Positions 1 through 8,372 are shown, counted from the first letter of the stretch. The stretch: 41,586 nt of DNA from Chlamydiia bacterium (GCA_021324995.1 JAJPIB010000070.1:1-41586); one strand, 5' to 3'. Numbers and translations are program-made. Notes: a model not told the origin generated them from the sequence alone.

Positions 1-42
1 GGTTTTGAGTTGCGCGCGTTGAGCTTCGCTTAAGAAAATCAT
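1..42 (-). CDS. Start of a possible IS630-family transposase (partial, runs off left edge)
   Basis: An ATG at 42-40 on the minus strand opens a frame that stays open to the window edge and encodes 14 residues, MIFLSEAQRAQLKT. This resembles the usual beginning of IS630-type transposases, where a short stretch like LSEAQRAQLK precedes the helix-turn-helix. Only 14 residues are visible and there is no clear Shine-Dalgarno sequence, so this is a suggestion. IS630 elements insert at TA dinucleotides, which fits the TA-flanked hairpin element that follows at 124-288. It could also be an unrelated gene or chance. Confidence 0.35.
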   Translation of the reverse strand, partial: MIFLSEAQRAQLKT

Positions 43-123
43 GTTCAGCAGGTTACATGTCAAGCTGAATTTTTATCAAACGGTTTCTTGATTCACGAGA
101 GGTATAACATGAGTAAGGGTTTT

Positions 124-288
124 TATGCCCAACGTGATTGAAAAATGTGGATTTAAGACCTAGCCAAAGCCCCGGGATTGGACGATCGAATCTAGTTCCT
201 ATGTCTAATAGGGGCGACGATTCAATCGTGCCAATCGCGGGAGCTTTCGCTTCGGTCTTAAACCAAATTTTCAGTCACGCTGGGTATA
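124..288. mobile_element. TA-flanked long-hairpin element (MITE-like), copy 1
   Basis: A 56-nt left arm (126-181, beginning TGCCCAACGTGATTGAAAA) is matched with a few mismatches by the reverse complement of 231-286 (beginning TACCCAGCGTGACTGAAAA). The centre is also self-complementary: ACGATCGAATC at 182-192 pairs with GATTCAATCGT at 219-229, and CCTAT at 198-202 with ATAGG at 208-212. TA lies directly outside both ends (124-125 and 287-288). There is no reading frame of note. This is the build of a miniature inverted-repeat transposable element of Tc1/IS630 type; a structured RNA is the alternative. The rest of the gene-free stretch 43-377 (43-123 and 289-377) shows nothing else recognisable. 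Confidence 0.65.
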
Positions 289-377
289 GAAATATCTTCC
301 GCCGTTGAAAGGCTTATTCCTCAGAAAACAATCCTTCCATGAAGTATTGTAAGCCTCTAGAATGTGCAAAGCATGTT

Positions 378-1220
378 TTACATACGTTGCGTGACGCGCC
401 TGAGGATGTTTAGAATATGTTTAAGGGTTGCATTGCCGATGTCTTTACTCGGATTGAATTCCACAAGCTCGAAGGCAATGGGGGGATAGGATTCAAAAAG
501 GCAATAGCTGTCGAGGAAATCTTGAGGGAGCCCGCCTTCGGCAACGGGGGTCCCCGTTGCAATGATTTCGCTCGGATCGAAGAAGTCGACATCGAGAGAG
601 ATGCCGTAAAGAATTTTGCGATGTGAAAGGTTTTGAAGGATTTCAGCAAACACGGCATGGAGTCCTCTTTGCTTCACTTCATTCATGAGATAGACGCGTA
701 CATTGAGTTTTTCAAGAAGCCTTTTTTCTGCTTCTTCATAGCTGCGTATACCGACGAGGAAGAGATTTTCCGGTTTGATCTTGGGTTTTTCGGAAAGAAT
801 GTGTGAAAGAGATGTAGGACCGTGGCCGAGTAGGGCAGCCAGGGGCATGCCGTGGATGTTTCCTGTCTCGCTGGTTTCAGGTGTGTGGGAGTCCATATGC
901 GCATCAATCCAAATCAGACCAATGTCTTTTTGCTGCAAGCGAGTGGCTTCGGCGATTCCAGACCATGTTCCTACAGCGCAGGAGTGATCTCCTCCAATGC
1001 TGACGACAAAAGGATGTTTTGTAGCGCAAGAGAAGATAGCTTTTGCAAGTTGTGTGTTGAGGGCAGGAATCTGTTCCCATTTGGAAGAAATTGATGGTGA
1101 AGAGTGGATCATCGTTTGCCAGTGTGCGTCTGGCGTATGATTTTGAATAACGATAGGTCCACCTTGGCAACCTTCATTTCCGGCCCCAAGACCTGAAGCA
1201 AGTCCGACAAAGGGAATCAT
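378..1220 (-). CDS. rocF: Arginase
   Basis: Arginase hydrolyses L-arginine to ornithine and urea with a binuclear manganese centre. All metal-binding signatures are visible: GGDHS at residues 76-80, DAHMD at 106-110, and SLDVDFFDP with the two aspartates at 210 and 212. The motif SETGNIHGMP around residue 117 is the arginase form (substrate loop and catalytic histidine) rather than agmatinase. At 280 residues it is slightly shorter than usual (about 300). The ATG is preceded by a strong AAAGGAGG, which fixes the start. It stands alone, divergent from the operon at 1438. In an intracellular bacterium it could serve nitrogen or polyamine metabolism, or lower the arginine available to host nitric oxide synthase; the latter is inference. 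Confidence 0.9.
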   Translation of the reverse strand: MIPFVGLASGLGAGNEGCQGGPIVIQNHTPDAHWQTMIHSSPSISSKWEQIPALNTQLAKAIFSCATKHPFVVSIGGDHSCAVGTWSGIAEATRLQQKDIGLIWIDAHMDSHTPETSETGNIHGMPLAALLGHGPTSLSHILSEKPKIKPENLFLVGIRSYEEAEKRLLEKLNVRVYLMNEVKQRGLHAVFAEILQNLSHRKILYGISLDVDFFDPSEIIATGTPVAEGGLPQDFLDSYCLFESYPPIAFELVEFNPSKDIGNATLKHILNILRRVTQRM

Positions 1221-1437
1221 AAAGCCTCCTTTAACTTTAGCAAACTAAAAAATGCCGAGATATTAAATAGCTCGCTTAAAAGGGGCAAGAAAGATTTATG
1301 GAGAGACATTCCCACTCTTCAAAAGTAGCTGTTTCTCTTCTCTTCAGCATTGGCGTCTCTTGGGTGGGAAAATATATTTTGATTTAAATTTTTTATACCT
1401 CCTAGGATGGTGATGGAAAAAAACAATAGGGGATTTT

Positions 1438-2925
1438 ATGATCCATCGGATTCATCTTACATACTTATGTGCTTCAATGATGCTTTTGTTTCAGACAGTG
1501 TCAGGGATCTCTTTTGAAATCCCTCTTAAGCCAGTTGAAGTGGAGGAATCCTGCTATTTCAATACCATGAAAGAAATTCAGATCCAAACAGATGAAATTG
1601 CATCGATCTCTTTCGAGAAACGGACGTTTGAAAATACCTTAAAAGCTTGGAATCAATTGGGATACAAGGTCGCTGAAACATCACGTGCGTTATCTTCGAT
1701 CGGAAACCCTATGTTGATCCATGATTGGAATGTGTTTGTGGATATGACAGTATTCCAAAACAGAGACTTAAACAGCGCTTTAATCGCCTATGCCAATTGC
1801 CCACCTGATCATGAAGCTTTAAATCCCTATCAATTGCGATCCTTAGACCTCTTTTTGTCTAAGGTACATCAAGACGATTCCCCGACCTATACGCACCTAA
1901 AAGGCCTTATAGAAGACAATGACTTCAGTGGGGAGCGTCTAACGATTCTCAATCTAAGTGCAAAGTCAAAGGGGGAGCTTTCCTTAGAGCATCTTGTAGA
2001 AAAGATTCTCGCTGAGGATCCAGATGTCGTTTGTATCCAAGATATTACTGAAGACGGAAGCAGCTACGAATTGTACGACTTTCTTAAGCGACACTATGCC
2101 CATTTTTTTATGACAATTGATATCCGAGGACTTACTTCAGCATTGCTTCCCAATAAAAGCTTATTAATTGCTAGTAAGTGTTCTATGGAAAATCCTGAAT
2201 TCGTTCCCCTATCAGAGAACAAAGATAATGGATATGTCCATTTCATCCTTAAGAGCGGTGCAACACTTCTCGGACATGCGTATGCGGTCCAGTCAGAGTC
2301 AAATCAGAAAGAAATAGTTCAGGTAGAACAAATTCTCGCTGCAATGGAATCCCAATATCGGGAAGATATTCCCTTTATTTTGTGTTGCAATTTGAAGGAA
2401 CCAGAATCGAAAGAGCTTTTCGAGGCTTATTTTTCCTTTGGTACAGGATGCGCTTTTCTAAATACGTTTCTGCTAAATGCGCCCGCTTCCAAAGATATAA
2501 ATTATCAGATTGAAACCTCGATTTTATCAATGTCTGAAAATCATCAAGCGGTTTTTAGTTCGATCAAAAAGTCAGTGAAACACGATCACTCCTCTTCTCA
2601 CTTAACTGTACGTTCTCCAAGAAAAATATCCAAAAGTAACGCCAGCTACATCATTCTTTGCGAAGCAAATGAAGGAAACGATAATAATCGAAACGAATCC
2701 GAAAGCAAAGAGGGGAATGATCGCGCCGGCGAAGAATGTTCTAGACTAGAAATCACTTTAGGAACGGAAAACAATCATCAAGGGGAACGTCTTTTTGGTA
2801 GCTTAAATGTTACTACTCCAGGAGGTTCAAAGACGACTTTAAGTGGTGAATTGAGTAAAGATAAGGATGGTAATCTATCTCATAAAGCCCAATTGGAACT
2901 TAGTATACCTTTAGGCAGGAACTAA
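1438..2925 (+). CDS. Exported EEP (endonuclease/exonuclease/phosphatase)-like protein with C-terminal beta domain
   Basis: A 495-residue protein starting with a signal peptide (hydrophobic to about residue 23). Residues about 40-140 are helical. Residues about 168-370 read like an EEP fold: LTILNLSA, then DPDVVCIQDI (EEP normally PDvvclQE), KSLLIASK, IPFILCCNLKEP at the place of the usual GDFN, and SENHQAVFSSI at the place of the SDH motif. Several catalytic residues are thus altered (Q-E to Q-D, GDFN to CCNL, D-H to E-N-H), so nuclease or phosphatase activity is doubtful. After a low-complexity Asn/Glu-rich linker (about 415-440) there is a glycine-rich, probably beta, C-terminal domain. An AGGGG precedes the ATG. 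The stop codon directly abuts the next ATG, so it is co-transcribed with two retropepsin-like genes. A shorter relative lies at 11571-12377. Confidence 0.6.
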   Translation: MIHRIHLTYLCASMMLLFQTVSGISFEIPLKPVEVEESCYFNTMKEIQIQTDEIASISFEKRTFENTLKAWNQLGYKVAETSRALSSIGNPMLIHDWNVFVDMTVFQNRDLNSALIAYANCPPDHEALNPYQLRSLDLFLSKVHQDDSPTYTHLKGLIEDNDFSGERLTILNLSAKSKGELSLEHLVEKILAEDPDVVCIQDITEDGSSYELYDFLKRHYAHFFMTIDIRGLTSALLPNKSLLIASKCSMENPEFVPLSENKDNGYVHFILKSGATLLGHAYAVQSESNQKEIVQVEQILAAMESQYREDIPFILCCNLKEPESKELFEAYFSFGTGCAFLNTFLLNAPASKDINYQIETSILSMSENHQAVFSSIKKSVKHDHSSSHLTVRSPRKISKSNASYIILCEANEGNDNNRNESESKEGNDRAGEECSRLEITLGTENNHQGERLFGSLNVTTPGGSKTTLSGELSKDKDGNLSHKAQLELSIPLGRN

Positions 2926-3789
2926 ATGCTAAAAAGAAAAGCAGTTTATGTCACTGCAATAGCTTCTCTGGTATTTGTTGCAATTTGTTTAGGAATTTTT
3001 TTCTCCTCTACTGAAAAACATAGCCGAATGAGGGTCTCTTTTGGAATGGGCGATCTTCCTCAAACAGAGATCACAATTGAAGGAAAATCATATACCGTGT
3101 TGGCGAATCTTAGTTCTATCGTGCCTTTGACGCTTAATAAAAATGTTCTCGCATCAATCAAAAAAAAACCTGCAAAACCCATCCAATTTATAAATGTCAA
3201 TGGCGATATCGTTCATCGTCCTGCTTACGTTGTTCCAAGGATTAAGGTAGGATTATTTACTTTTAAGAATATCACGGTAGCTGAAAGAGATGAAGACTTG
3301 GACAATGTTCAGTGTGTAGGTGAAATAGGAATGCCCATGCTCAACCAGGTAAACTTATTGTTTGATTTTCCTCACTCAACAATCATTGCTTCAAATAGCA
3401 AAGATCGGCTTAAAAAAATAGGTTATATCCTTGACGATATGACACCAGTTCACTTTGAAATGATAGAAAGAGCGGGAGGCATTGTTTTACCTGTTTCGGT
3501 TGATAAAGCAGCAATAAAATTGGCTTTATCAACAGGGTCTTCTCTTTCTATTATTAGATCTTCTTATGCAATGATAGATAAACTCAAAAATAGTGATCTA
3601 GGTGCCAAGTTTACAAGCGCCTCATTTGAAATAGGCGGGAAAAATTGGGGCGCTCATGAGTTTTATGTTAAAGACTTCTCCGAAGAACTCTCTGAGTTTA
3701 ATGGGACAATTGGGATGGATTTCTTGAGTGAGCATGTTTTTTACATCGATTTTGGAAGTAAAATCGTCTACATTGGGGAAAAAAACTAA
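2926..3789 (+). CDS. Membrane-anchored bilobed retropepsin-like protein, catalytic aspartates lost (pseudoprotease)
   Basis: 287 residues with an N-terminal membrane anchor (about 8-26) and an outer domain made of two retropepsin-like halves. Each half ends with the flap-distal pattern IGM..L followed by a D-F stretch: IGMPML...LLFDF near 134-148 and IGMDFLSEHVFYIDF near 258-272. At the sites where aligned paralogues have DTG, this protein has NLSS (N61) and STGSS (S202), so both catalytic aspartates appear to be gone. It could bind substrates or partner the neighbouring protein instead of cutting. Its ATG follows the upstream stop with no gap, and the next gene starts 9 nt downstream. The region is visibly AT-richer than the rpoD block. 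Confidence 0.6.
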   Translation: MLKRKAVYVTAIASLVFVAICLGIFFSSTEKHSRMRVSFGMGDLPQTEITIEGKSYTVLANLSSIVPLTLNKNVLASIKKKPAKPIQFINVNGDIVHRPAYVVPRIKVGLFTFKNITVAERDEDLDNVQCVGEIGMPMLNQVNLLFDFPHSTIIASNSKDRLKKIGYILDDMTPVHFEMIERAGGIVLPVSVDKAAIKLALSTGSSLSIIRSSYAMIDKLKNSDLGAKFTSASFEIGGKNWGAHEFYVKDFSEELSEFNGTIGMDFLSEHVFYIDFGSKIVYIGEKN

Positions 3790-3798
3790 CTTATTATA

Positions 3799-4695
3799 AT
3801 GAAAAAAAATAGATTAATTTTCTTTTCCCTATTTATAATCTTTGGATGTGGTTCTTTCCTTTATTGGTTTTCCTTACAAAATCATACTAAGTTTATACCC
3901 ACGACTTTCAATGACTTTGGCTTACCGATGGTACAGGTTGAGGTCGAAGGAAAATCTTATCGGGTTGTCATTGATCTTGGATCAAAAGCGCAAGCATCCT
4001 TTGATCAAAATATTTTAGAAAATATAAATAAAAACATCTACGGAAAAACTCAATTTAGAGATTTCAAAGATAACCGATATGAATCAAGCAATTACCTCAT
4101 CCAAAAAATAAAACTAGGCGATGTTTTGTTTAATGAAGTAATGGTGGAGGAAAGAAGCGAGGCTTTCAATAATAACACCATCATATCTCTTCCAGCCGAG
4201 AACAACTTTTTAAAAGATCAAGGGTCTATTGGTTGGACATTGCTAAAAAGGAAAAACTTGCTTTTAGATTTTCCTGATTCTAGGCTTGCAATAGTTGATA
4301 CAATTAAGCAAACAAATTACGTTTTAGAAGAAATGTTAGAAGTCCCTTTCACATTGACATCTTTGGGCGTCACTATAACAGTGGGAACAGATGTCGGGGA
4401 AAAAAGATTTCTTCTGGACACTGGCAGCAGCACAACTGCTATCCGGTCATTTCCTTGCGCGAAAGAAATGTATAGAAAAGATGCGCATGGTCTGGAATAT
4501 TTTCTATCTTCGCAGTTCAGCATCATGGGAAATGATTTTGGCAATATGCCTTTGCATCTTTTGAATATTACCCCTGAGATGAAGGAAATTGATGGATTAA
4601 TAGGAATGAATTTTCTGCGGCACTATATCGTGTATATCGACTTTCGTAAATGCTTGTTATACATCCGTGAAAAACAAGGAGTTGTTCAAAAGTAG
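3799..4695 (+). CDS. Membrane-anchored bilobed aspartic protease, retropepsin-like
   Basis: 298 residues: N-terminal membrane segment (about 5-25), then two retropepsin-like lobes. Lobe 1 carries VVIDLGS with D59 (T replaced by L in the D-T-G triad) and ends with IGWTLLKRKNLLLDF near 144-158. Lobe 2 carries FLLDTGSS with D207 and ends with IGMNFLRHYIVYIDF near 268-282. A single chain with two such halves mimics a pepsin-like pseudodimer, anchored with the active site outside the cytoplasm. It is the last gene of the operon 1438-4695 and is a paralogue of the preceding gene and of 10590-11564. A cysteine at residue 17 inside the hydrophobic segment (IFGC) is a weak lipobox candidate. Proteolytic activity is inferred from motifs only. 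Confidence 0.65.
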   Translation: MKKNRLIFFSLFIIFGCGSFLYWFSLQNHTKFIPTTFNDFGLPMVQVEVEGKSYRVVIDLGSKAQASFDQNILENINKNIYGKTQFRDFKDNRYESSNYLIQKIKLGDVLFNEVMVEERSEAFNNNTIISLPAENNFLKDQGSIGWTLLKRKNLLLDFPDSRLAIVDTIKQTNYVLEEMLEVPFTLTSLGVTITVGTDVGEKRFLLDTGSSTTAIRSFPCAKEMYRKDAHGLEYFLSSQFSIMGNDFGNMPLHLLNITPEMKEIDGLIGMNFLRHYIVYIDFRKCLLYIREKQGVVQK

Positions 4696-4727
4696 TTGTA
4701 TAGAAAAGTCATGGGGGGGGAATGAGG

Positions 4728-4760
4728 CCAAACGCGACCCAAAGAAAGGGTTGCGTTTGG
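4728..4760. terminator. Hairpin between convergent genes
   Basis: CCAAACGCGACCC (4728-4740) pairs over 13 positions, with one G-T, with GGGTTGCGTTTGG (4748-4760) across a 7-nt loop. It lies between the end of the retropepsin operon and the end of rpsT, which converge here. No U-run follows on either strand, so it may act as a barrier or as a processed 3' end. A run of eight G (4713-4720) lies just upstream and is non-coding. Confidence 0.6.
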
Positions 4761-4771
4761 AGGAGTAGGAA

Positions 4772-5065
4772 TTATGCGGAGAGTTGTTTCGCGCGGGCGT
4801 TCAATCTGGATTTTACGCGGCTTGCTTTGTTAGCTTTGTAAATTCCCTTTTTGACGCCTTTGTCCATCAAGCTGTAAACGTCGCTAAGTTTTGCTTTTGC
4901 GCTTGTGGAATCTTTTTTAGTGAGTGTTTCTTCAAAAGCGCGCATTGCTGTCGTCACTTTTGATTTAAAAGAGCGGTTGCGCATATTGCGCTTGATGCTC
5001 TGTTCGTCTCTTTTTTGAGGAGACGGCTTTTTTACTTTAGCTTTTGCTTTTTTATCATCTGCCAT
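4772..5065 (-). CDS. rpsT: 30S ribosomal protein S20
   Basis: A 97-residue, lysine- and arginine-rich protein with the S20 signature: the RNMRNRSFKSKVTTAMRAFE segment near residues 28-48, and the C-terminal part GVKKGIYKANKASRVKSRL. S20 binds 16S rRNA near the bottom of the small subunit and acts early in assembly. An N-terminal lysine/alanine stretch precedes the core. AAGGA lies about 10 nt before the ATG and within a conspicuous leader structure (5066-5121). In Chlamydia rpsT also lies near rpoD, which matches the local order here. Confidence 0.95.
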   Translation of the reverse strand: MADDKKAKAKVKKPSPQKRDEQSIKRNMRNRSFKSKVTTAMRAFEETLTKKDSTSAKAKLSDVYSLMDKGVKKGIYKANKASRVKSRLNARAKQLSA

Positions 5066-5121
5066 AGGAGCGTTTTCCTTAAAATTCAGAGAACGCTCAA
5101 AAAACCCATTTTGACGTTCTC
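5066..5121 (-). promoter_or_regulatory. rpsT leader with two mutually exclusive hairpins
   Basis: In the rpsT transcript a GAGAACG-UCAAAA arm (5121-5109) can pair with UUUUGA-G-CGUUCUC (5102-5089), giving 7 plus 6 base pairs with one bulged G. The segment GAGCGUU (5098-5092), part of that second arm, can instead pair with AACGCUC (5074-5068), whose last base is 2 nt from the AUG; the Shine-Dalgarno AAGGA then sits in the loop. The two structures cannot form together. S20 is known to control its own translation in E. coli, so a feedback switch is plausible here, but that is inference. Confidence 0.5.
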
Positions 5122-5237
5122 AATTATGAGATGGAAAGTAATATAGCTGTCTTGCCATAATTCGTCAAAACCGAATTTTCTTTAGATTCAAGAGTAGATT
5201 CTTTTCTGCCTGTAAAGTAAATAGTTTGATTGGTCTT

Positions 5238-5693
5238 ATGAAGATGTCTCGTAATCTCTATAAAGTGTGGATGACTTTATTGCTCATTTCTGGGGGAATA
5301 GCTGCGTGGTTTTCCGTAACGGCAGGATCCAAAATCTGGAAATACGCCCGCCTAAACGCTACCGTTCCCGCGACAGTTACAAAGTGGGAGATTCTGGATC
5401 TTCCTTCTTCTCGATTTGCGGTTGCCGGGGGTTACCGCTATGATATTGGAAGTGTTGCTTATGAAGGTGAAACCATTTTTGAATATCCTCAGTTCCTCAA
5501 TCGCTTCGCAGCAGAAAATTATTTGAAACAGCTCCGAGTGAGCAACTGGAACGCGTGGTATCGAAAAAGCAGTCCGTCGGTATCGAGCTTGGAGAGGGAG
5601 TTTCCACAAAAAGATTGTTTACAGGCTATTCTGACAATAGGAGTATTTGGTTATTTTTATTTTGCAAGATCCATGCTTTCTCGACTTTTCTAG
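5238..5693 (+). CDS. Membrane protein resembling DUF3592
   Basis: About 151 residues with a first membrane helix near residues 10-28, an outer domain, and a second hydrophobic segment near the C-terminus (about 130-146). The middle reads like DUF3592: PATVTKWEILD, then YRYDIGSVAYEGETIF and a WYRKSSPSVSSLE stretch, in which the family usually shows a short beta domain ending in an 'exchange Y-P-P-s-L' pattern. Function is unknown. The start is uncertain: ATG at 5238 or 5244, or a TTG at 5226, and none has a good Shine-Dalgarno sequence. It is divergent from rpsT and convergent with coiA, with its stop codon inside a long hairpin. Confidence 0.5.
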   Translation: MKMSRNLYKVWMTLLLISGGIAAWFSVTAGSKIWKYARLNATVPATVTKWEILDLPSSRFAVAGGYRYDIGSVAYEGETIFEYPQFLNRFAAENYLKQLRVSNWNAWYRKSSPSVSSLEREFPQKDCLQAILTIGVFGYFYFARSMLSRLF

Positions 5694-5743
5694 TTTCCTG
5701 CAAACAGAAATTTTGACCAAGATTTTTGTTTGCAGGAAACTAG
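5690..5743. terminator. Bidirectional terminator hairpin holding both stop codons
   Basis: CTAGTTTCCTGCAAACA (5690-5706) is a perfect 17-nt inverted repeat of TGTTTGCAGGAAACTAG (5727-5743), and the pairing nearly continues inward (GAAATTTTG with CAAGATTTT). The TAG stop of the upstream plus-strand gene (5691-5693) and the TAG stop of coiA on the minus strand (5742-5740) both lie in the outer ends of the arms. Confidence 0.8.
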
Positions 5744-6588
5744 CTATTTTTTCGAAGCAGCCAATTCAGAGCTGCGAGATAACTTTTGGCGAGAAGAGTG
5801 CGCAAGGGAAGGGATTTGAGCGTTTCTTTTCTTTCTTTTTCGAGATGGGATTCGATAATGAGCATTCTTTTTGCTGAGGAGGAAAAAATACCTTCTTTCA
5901 ATAGGCGGTCTAGCAGGTCCCCTTTAGCGTAAGATTTCCAGTTCAACAATCTTCTTAACAGTATTTTAGGGAAATGCTCTGTGGATAAGGAAGCTTTGGG
6001 GAGGCGGAGAATTTTTACAGGGGATACGGCGAGGGGATGCCCCTTAAAAAGGCGGCGCTCTCTTTTTAGTACTTCAAACTGGTCGTAGACGATTCCTTCC
6101 CCAATTTTATTGATGTTTGTGAAATAGCAAAATTGAGTTCTTAGATAGCTTTCCGCTGCGGATAAGCGCTGCTGGTTGAACTGGTTATCGTGTAGGATCC
6201 AAAGGATTTGATATCCTGTCTTTTGGTAGTCGAGTGTTCTCGTTTGTGCTTCTTCAAGAGAAAGAGGGGAGCACTGGACTTCAAAGACAATTTTTTTGGC
6301 GTGCCAGGCGACGTCTGCGATGCGGTTAATTTCATGAAAGGGGCATTCGATGTGCCCTTCTCCGCATCCGATGAGGTCAATGAGCTTGAGCTGCATTTGC
6401 AGGTGTTCTAAACTTTTTTGATTCTGGCGGCAGTTTTTAGACGGTCGATAGTGATAGAAGTGAGTCTGGCGGGAGGGGCCCCCACGCAAGCGAACTTGTG
6501 CTTTGCACTCGGGACAGAGGTAATTTTTCCCTTTCTCTGCGCTACTGGAAGATACGGGAGAAGTCCCGTCAAGAGCGTACAATTGCAT
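5740..6588 (-). CDS. coiA: Competence protein CoiA-like nuclease
   Basis: 282 residues. CoiA proteins are needed after DNA uptake in transformation and combine a zinc-binding region with a PD-(D/E)XK-type nuclease domain. Here YLCPECKAQVRLRGG (about 23-37) followed by HFYHYRPSKNC gives the Cys/His metal site, and INRIADVAW with IVFEVQCS (about 108-130) supplies the nuclease D and E-x-Q residues. The next helix, EEAQTRTLDYQKTGYQILWIL, is typical of the family. The C-terminal third is less clear. Gene ends convergently with 5238-5693. In a chlamydial genome it supports natural uptake of DNA, alongside ComEC-type proteins known elsewhere in the order. Confidence 0.75.
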   Translation of the reverse strand: MQLYALDGTSPVSSSSAEKGKNYLCPECKAQVRLRGGPSRQTHFYHYRPSKNCRQNQKSLEHLQMQLKLIDLIGCGEGHIECPFHEINRIADVAWHAKKIVFEVQCSPLSLEEAQTRTLDYQKTGYQILWILHDNQFNQQRLSAAESYLRTQFCYFTNINKIGEGIVYDQFEVLKRERRLFKGHPLAVSPVKILRLPKASLSTEHFPKILLRRLLNWKSYAKGDLLDRLLKEGIFSSSAKRMLIIESHLEKERKETLKSLPLRTLLAKSYLAALNWLLRKNS

Positions 6589-6640
6589 CGATTTTTATTT
6601 TTAAATAAATTCTCGGCATGATAATAAAGTAGAGATCAGC

Positions 6641-6670
6641 TTGACAATAAGAAACTTTCCCCTCAGAATT
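6641..6670 (+). promoter_or_regulatory. Putative promoter of rpoD
   Basis: A perfect -35 box TTGACA (6641-6646) is followed after 17 nt by CAGAAT (6664-6669), a four-of-six match to TATAAT. It lies about 30 nt upstream of the rpoD ATG, so the leader would be short. Confidence 0.45.
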
Positions 6671-6698
6671 TGCATGTTTGATTCAAAATCGGAAGAAA

Positions 6699-8363
6699 AT
6701 GGCAAAAGGTTCTTTTAGTACCCTGTTTAGTCAACAGCATCAGCAAAAAGTTGAAGAGCTCGTCGCGATCGCGAAAGAACAAGGCTTCATCACGTATGAA
6801 GAGATCAATGAAATCCTCCCCATGACCTTTGACTCTGCCGAGCAGATCGATCAGGTATTGATCTTCTTGAGTGGTATGGATATTCAAGTTCTCAACCAGG
6901 CAGAAGTTGAAAGGCAGAAAGAGCGTAAGAAAGAGGCCAAAGAACTCGACGGCATCACTAAACGCCCAGAAGGAACGTCAGACGACCCGGTACGGATGTA
7001 CCTGAAAGAAATGGGTTCAGTTCCTCTTCTGACGCGCGAGGAAGAAGTCGAGATCTCCAAAAGGATTGAAAAAGCTCAGATTCAAATTGAAAAAATCATT
7101 ATGCGCTTCCGCTATTCAACGCGCGAAGCGATCTCGATTGCGAATTATCTGATTACGAGCAAAGAGCGCTTCGATAAAATTATCGCGGAAAAGGAAGTCT
7201 CTGACAAAAATCTCTATTTCGCCATGCTTCCGCGACTCTCCACATTGCTCCGCCAAGAGGATAGCAATCTGGAAAGACTTCTGTTCGATCTTTTTAATCC
7301 CGATACGAAAAAAATCGACAAGGTCAAGATTTCGGAAGAAATTGAAAAATGCCGCATTCGCACACAGGCCTATTTGCGCCGCATGCATTGCCGTCACAAT
7401 ATCATTGAAGATTTCGGCGAGGTGATTCTCACCGCTTATGATAGATTTCTCACTCTAGAAAAAGAAATCCAAGAGCTGATCCCTCGCGCTGAAAAAAATA
7501 AATTTGCTGCGGGGAAACTTGCCGCTGTCCGAAGAAAACTTGCCAAACGCGAGCTCGCAGCAGGTCGATCACTGGATGAATTTAAAAAAGACGTCCGCAT
7601 GCTCCAGCGCTGGATGGATAAGAGCCAGGAAGCCAAGCGCGAAATGGTGGAGTCTAATCTCCGCTTGGTCATTTCGATCGCAAAAAAATACACGAATCGA
7701 GGCCTTTCCTTTCTCGACCTAATCCAAGAAGGAAACATGGGTTTGATGAAGGCGGTCGAGAAATTCGAGTATCGCAGAGGCTATAAGTTTTCCACCTATG
7801 CGACTTGGTGGATCCGCCAGGCGGTCACTCGAGCAATCGCCGATCAGGCCCGCACGATCCGTATTCCTGTGCATATGATTGAGACCATCAACAAAGTCTT
7901 GCGCGGTGCAAAAAAACTGATGATGGAAACAGGCCGCGAGCCGAGTCCGGAAGAGTTGGCAAGCGAGCTGGGACTAACCCCAGAGCGCGTGCGCGAAATC
8001 TACAAGATCGCGCAGCATCCGATCTCTCTACAGGCGGAAGTGGGGGATGGGGGCGAAAGTCAATTCGGCGACTTCCTCGAAGATACTGGGATTGAATCCC
8101 CAGCAGAAGCGACGGGCTATGCAATCCTCAAAGACAAAATGGGCGAAGTTCTATCCACATTGACTGACCGCGAGAGAACCGTGCTCATTGAACGCTTTGG
8201 CCTTCTCGATGGCAAGCCGAAAACTTTGGAAGAAGTCGGCGTTCGCTTCAAAGTCACCCGAGAGCGGGTACGTCAGATCGAAGCTAAGGCGCTCCGCAAG
8301 ATGCGCCATCCGACGCGTGCAAAACAATTGCAAGCGTTCCTCGACTTGCTCGAAGAAGAATAA
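6699..8363 (+). CDS. rpoD: RNA polymerase primary sigma factor (sigma-66)
   Basis: 554 residues, almost colinear with chlamydial RpoD. Region 1.1 is reduced to the segment beginning [20 protein letters not shown]. Region 1.2 shows [20 protein letters not shown]. The long non-conserved region of helices follows (about 140-300). Region 2 carries [20 protein letters not shown] and [19 protein letters not shown]; region 3 includes [12 protein letters not shown]; region 4 ends in [20 protein letters not shown], the -35-binding helix-turn-helix. ATG at 6699 is chosen because GGAAGAAA precedes it; a TTG at 6678 would add 7 residues. It directs most transcription in the cell. A hairpin follows at 8373-8398. 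Confidence 0.97.
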   Translation: MAKGSFSTLFSQQHQQKVEELVAIAKEQGFITYEEINEILPMTFDSAEQIDQVLIFLSGMDIQVLNQAEVERQKERKKEAKELDGITKRPEGTSDDPVRMYLKEMGSVPLLTREEEVEISKRIEKAQIQIEKIIMRFRYSTREAISIANYLITSKERFDKIIAEKEVSDKNLYFAMLPRLSTLLRQEDSNLERLLFDLFNPDTKKIDKVKISEEIEKCRIRTQAYLRRMHCRHNIIEDFGEVILTAYDRFLTLEKEIQELIPRAEKNKFAAGKLAAVRRKLAKRELAAGRSLDEFKKDVRMLQRWMDKSQEAKREMVESNLRLVISIAKKYTNRGLSFLDLIQEGNMGLMKAVEKFEYRRGYKFSTYATWWIRQAVTRAIADQARTIRIPVHMIETINKVLRGAKKLMMETGREPSPEELASELGLTPERVREIYKIAQHPISLQAEVGDGGESQFGDFLEDTGIESPAEATGYAILKDKMGEVLSTLTDRERTVLIERFGLLDGKPKTLEEVGVRFKVTRERVRQIEAKALRKMRHPTRAKQLQAFLDLLEEE

Positions 8364-8372
8364 TTCTTTTAA

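Noticed and set aside
4713-4720. Run of eight G, as in phase-variable genes
   Set aside because: It lies between two stop codons, outside any reading frame and away from a promoter, so slippage would have no clear effect.
5647-5877. 76-codon plus-strand frame across the end of coiA
   Set aside because: It runs through the bidirectional terminator hairpin and antisense to coiA, with no Shine-Dalgarno sequence.
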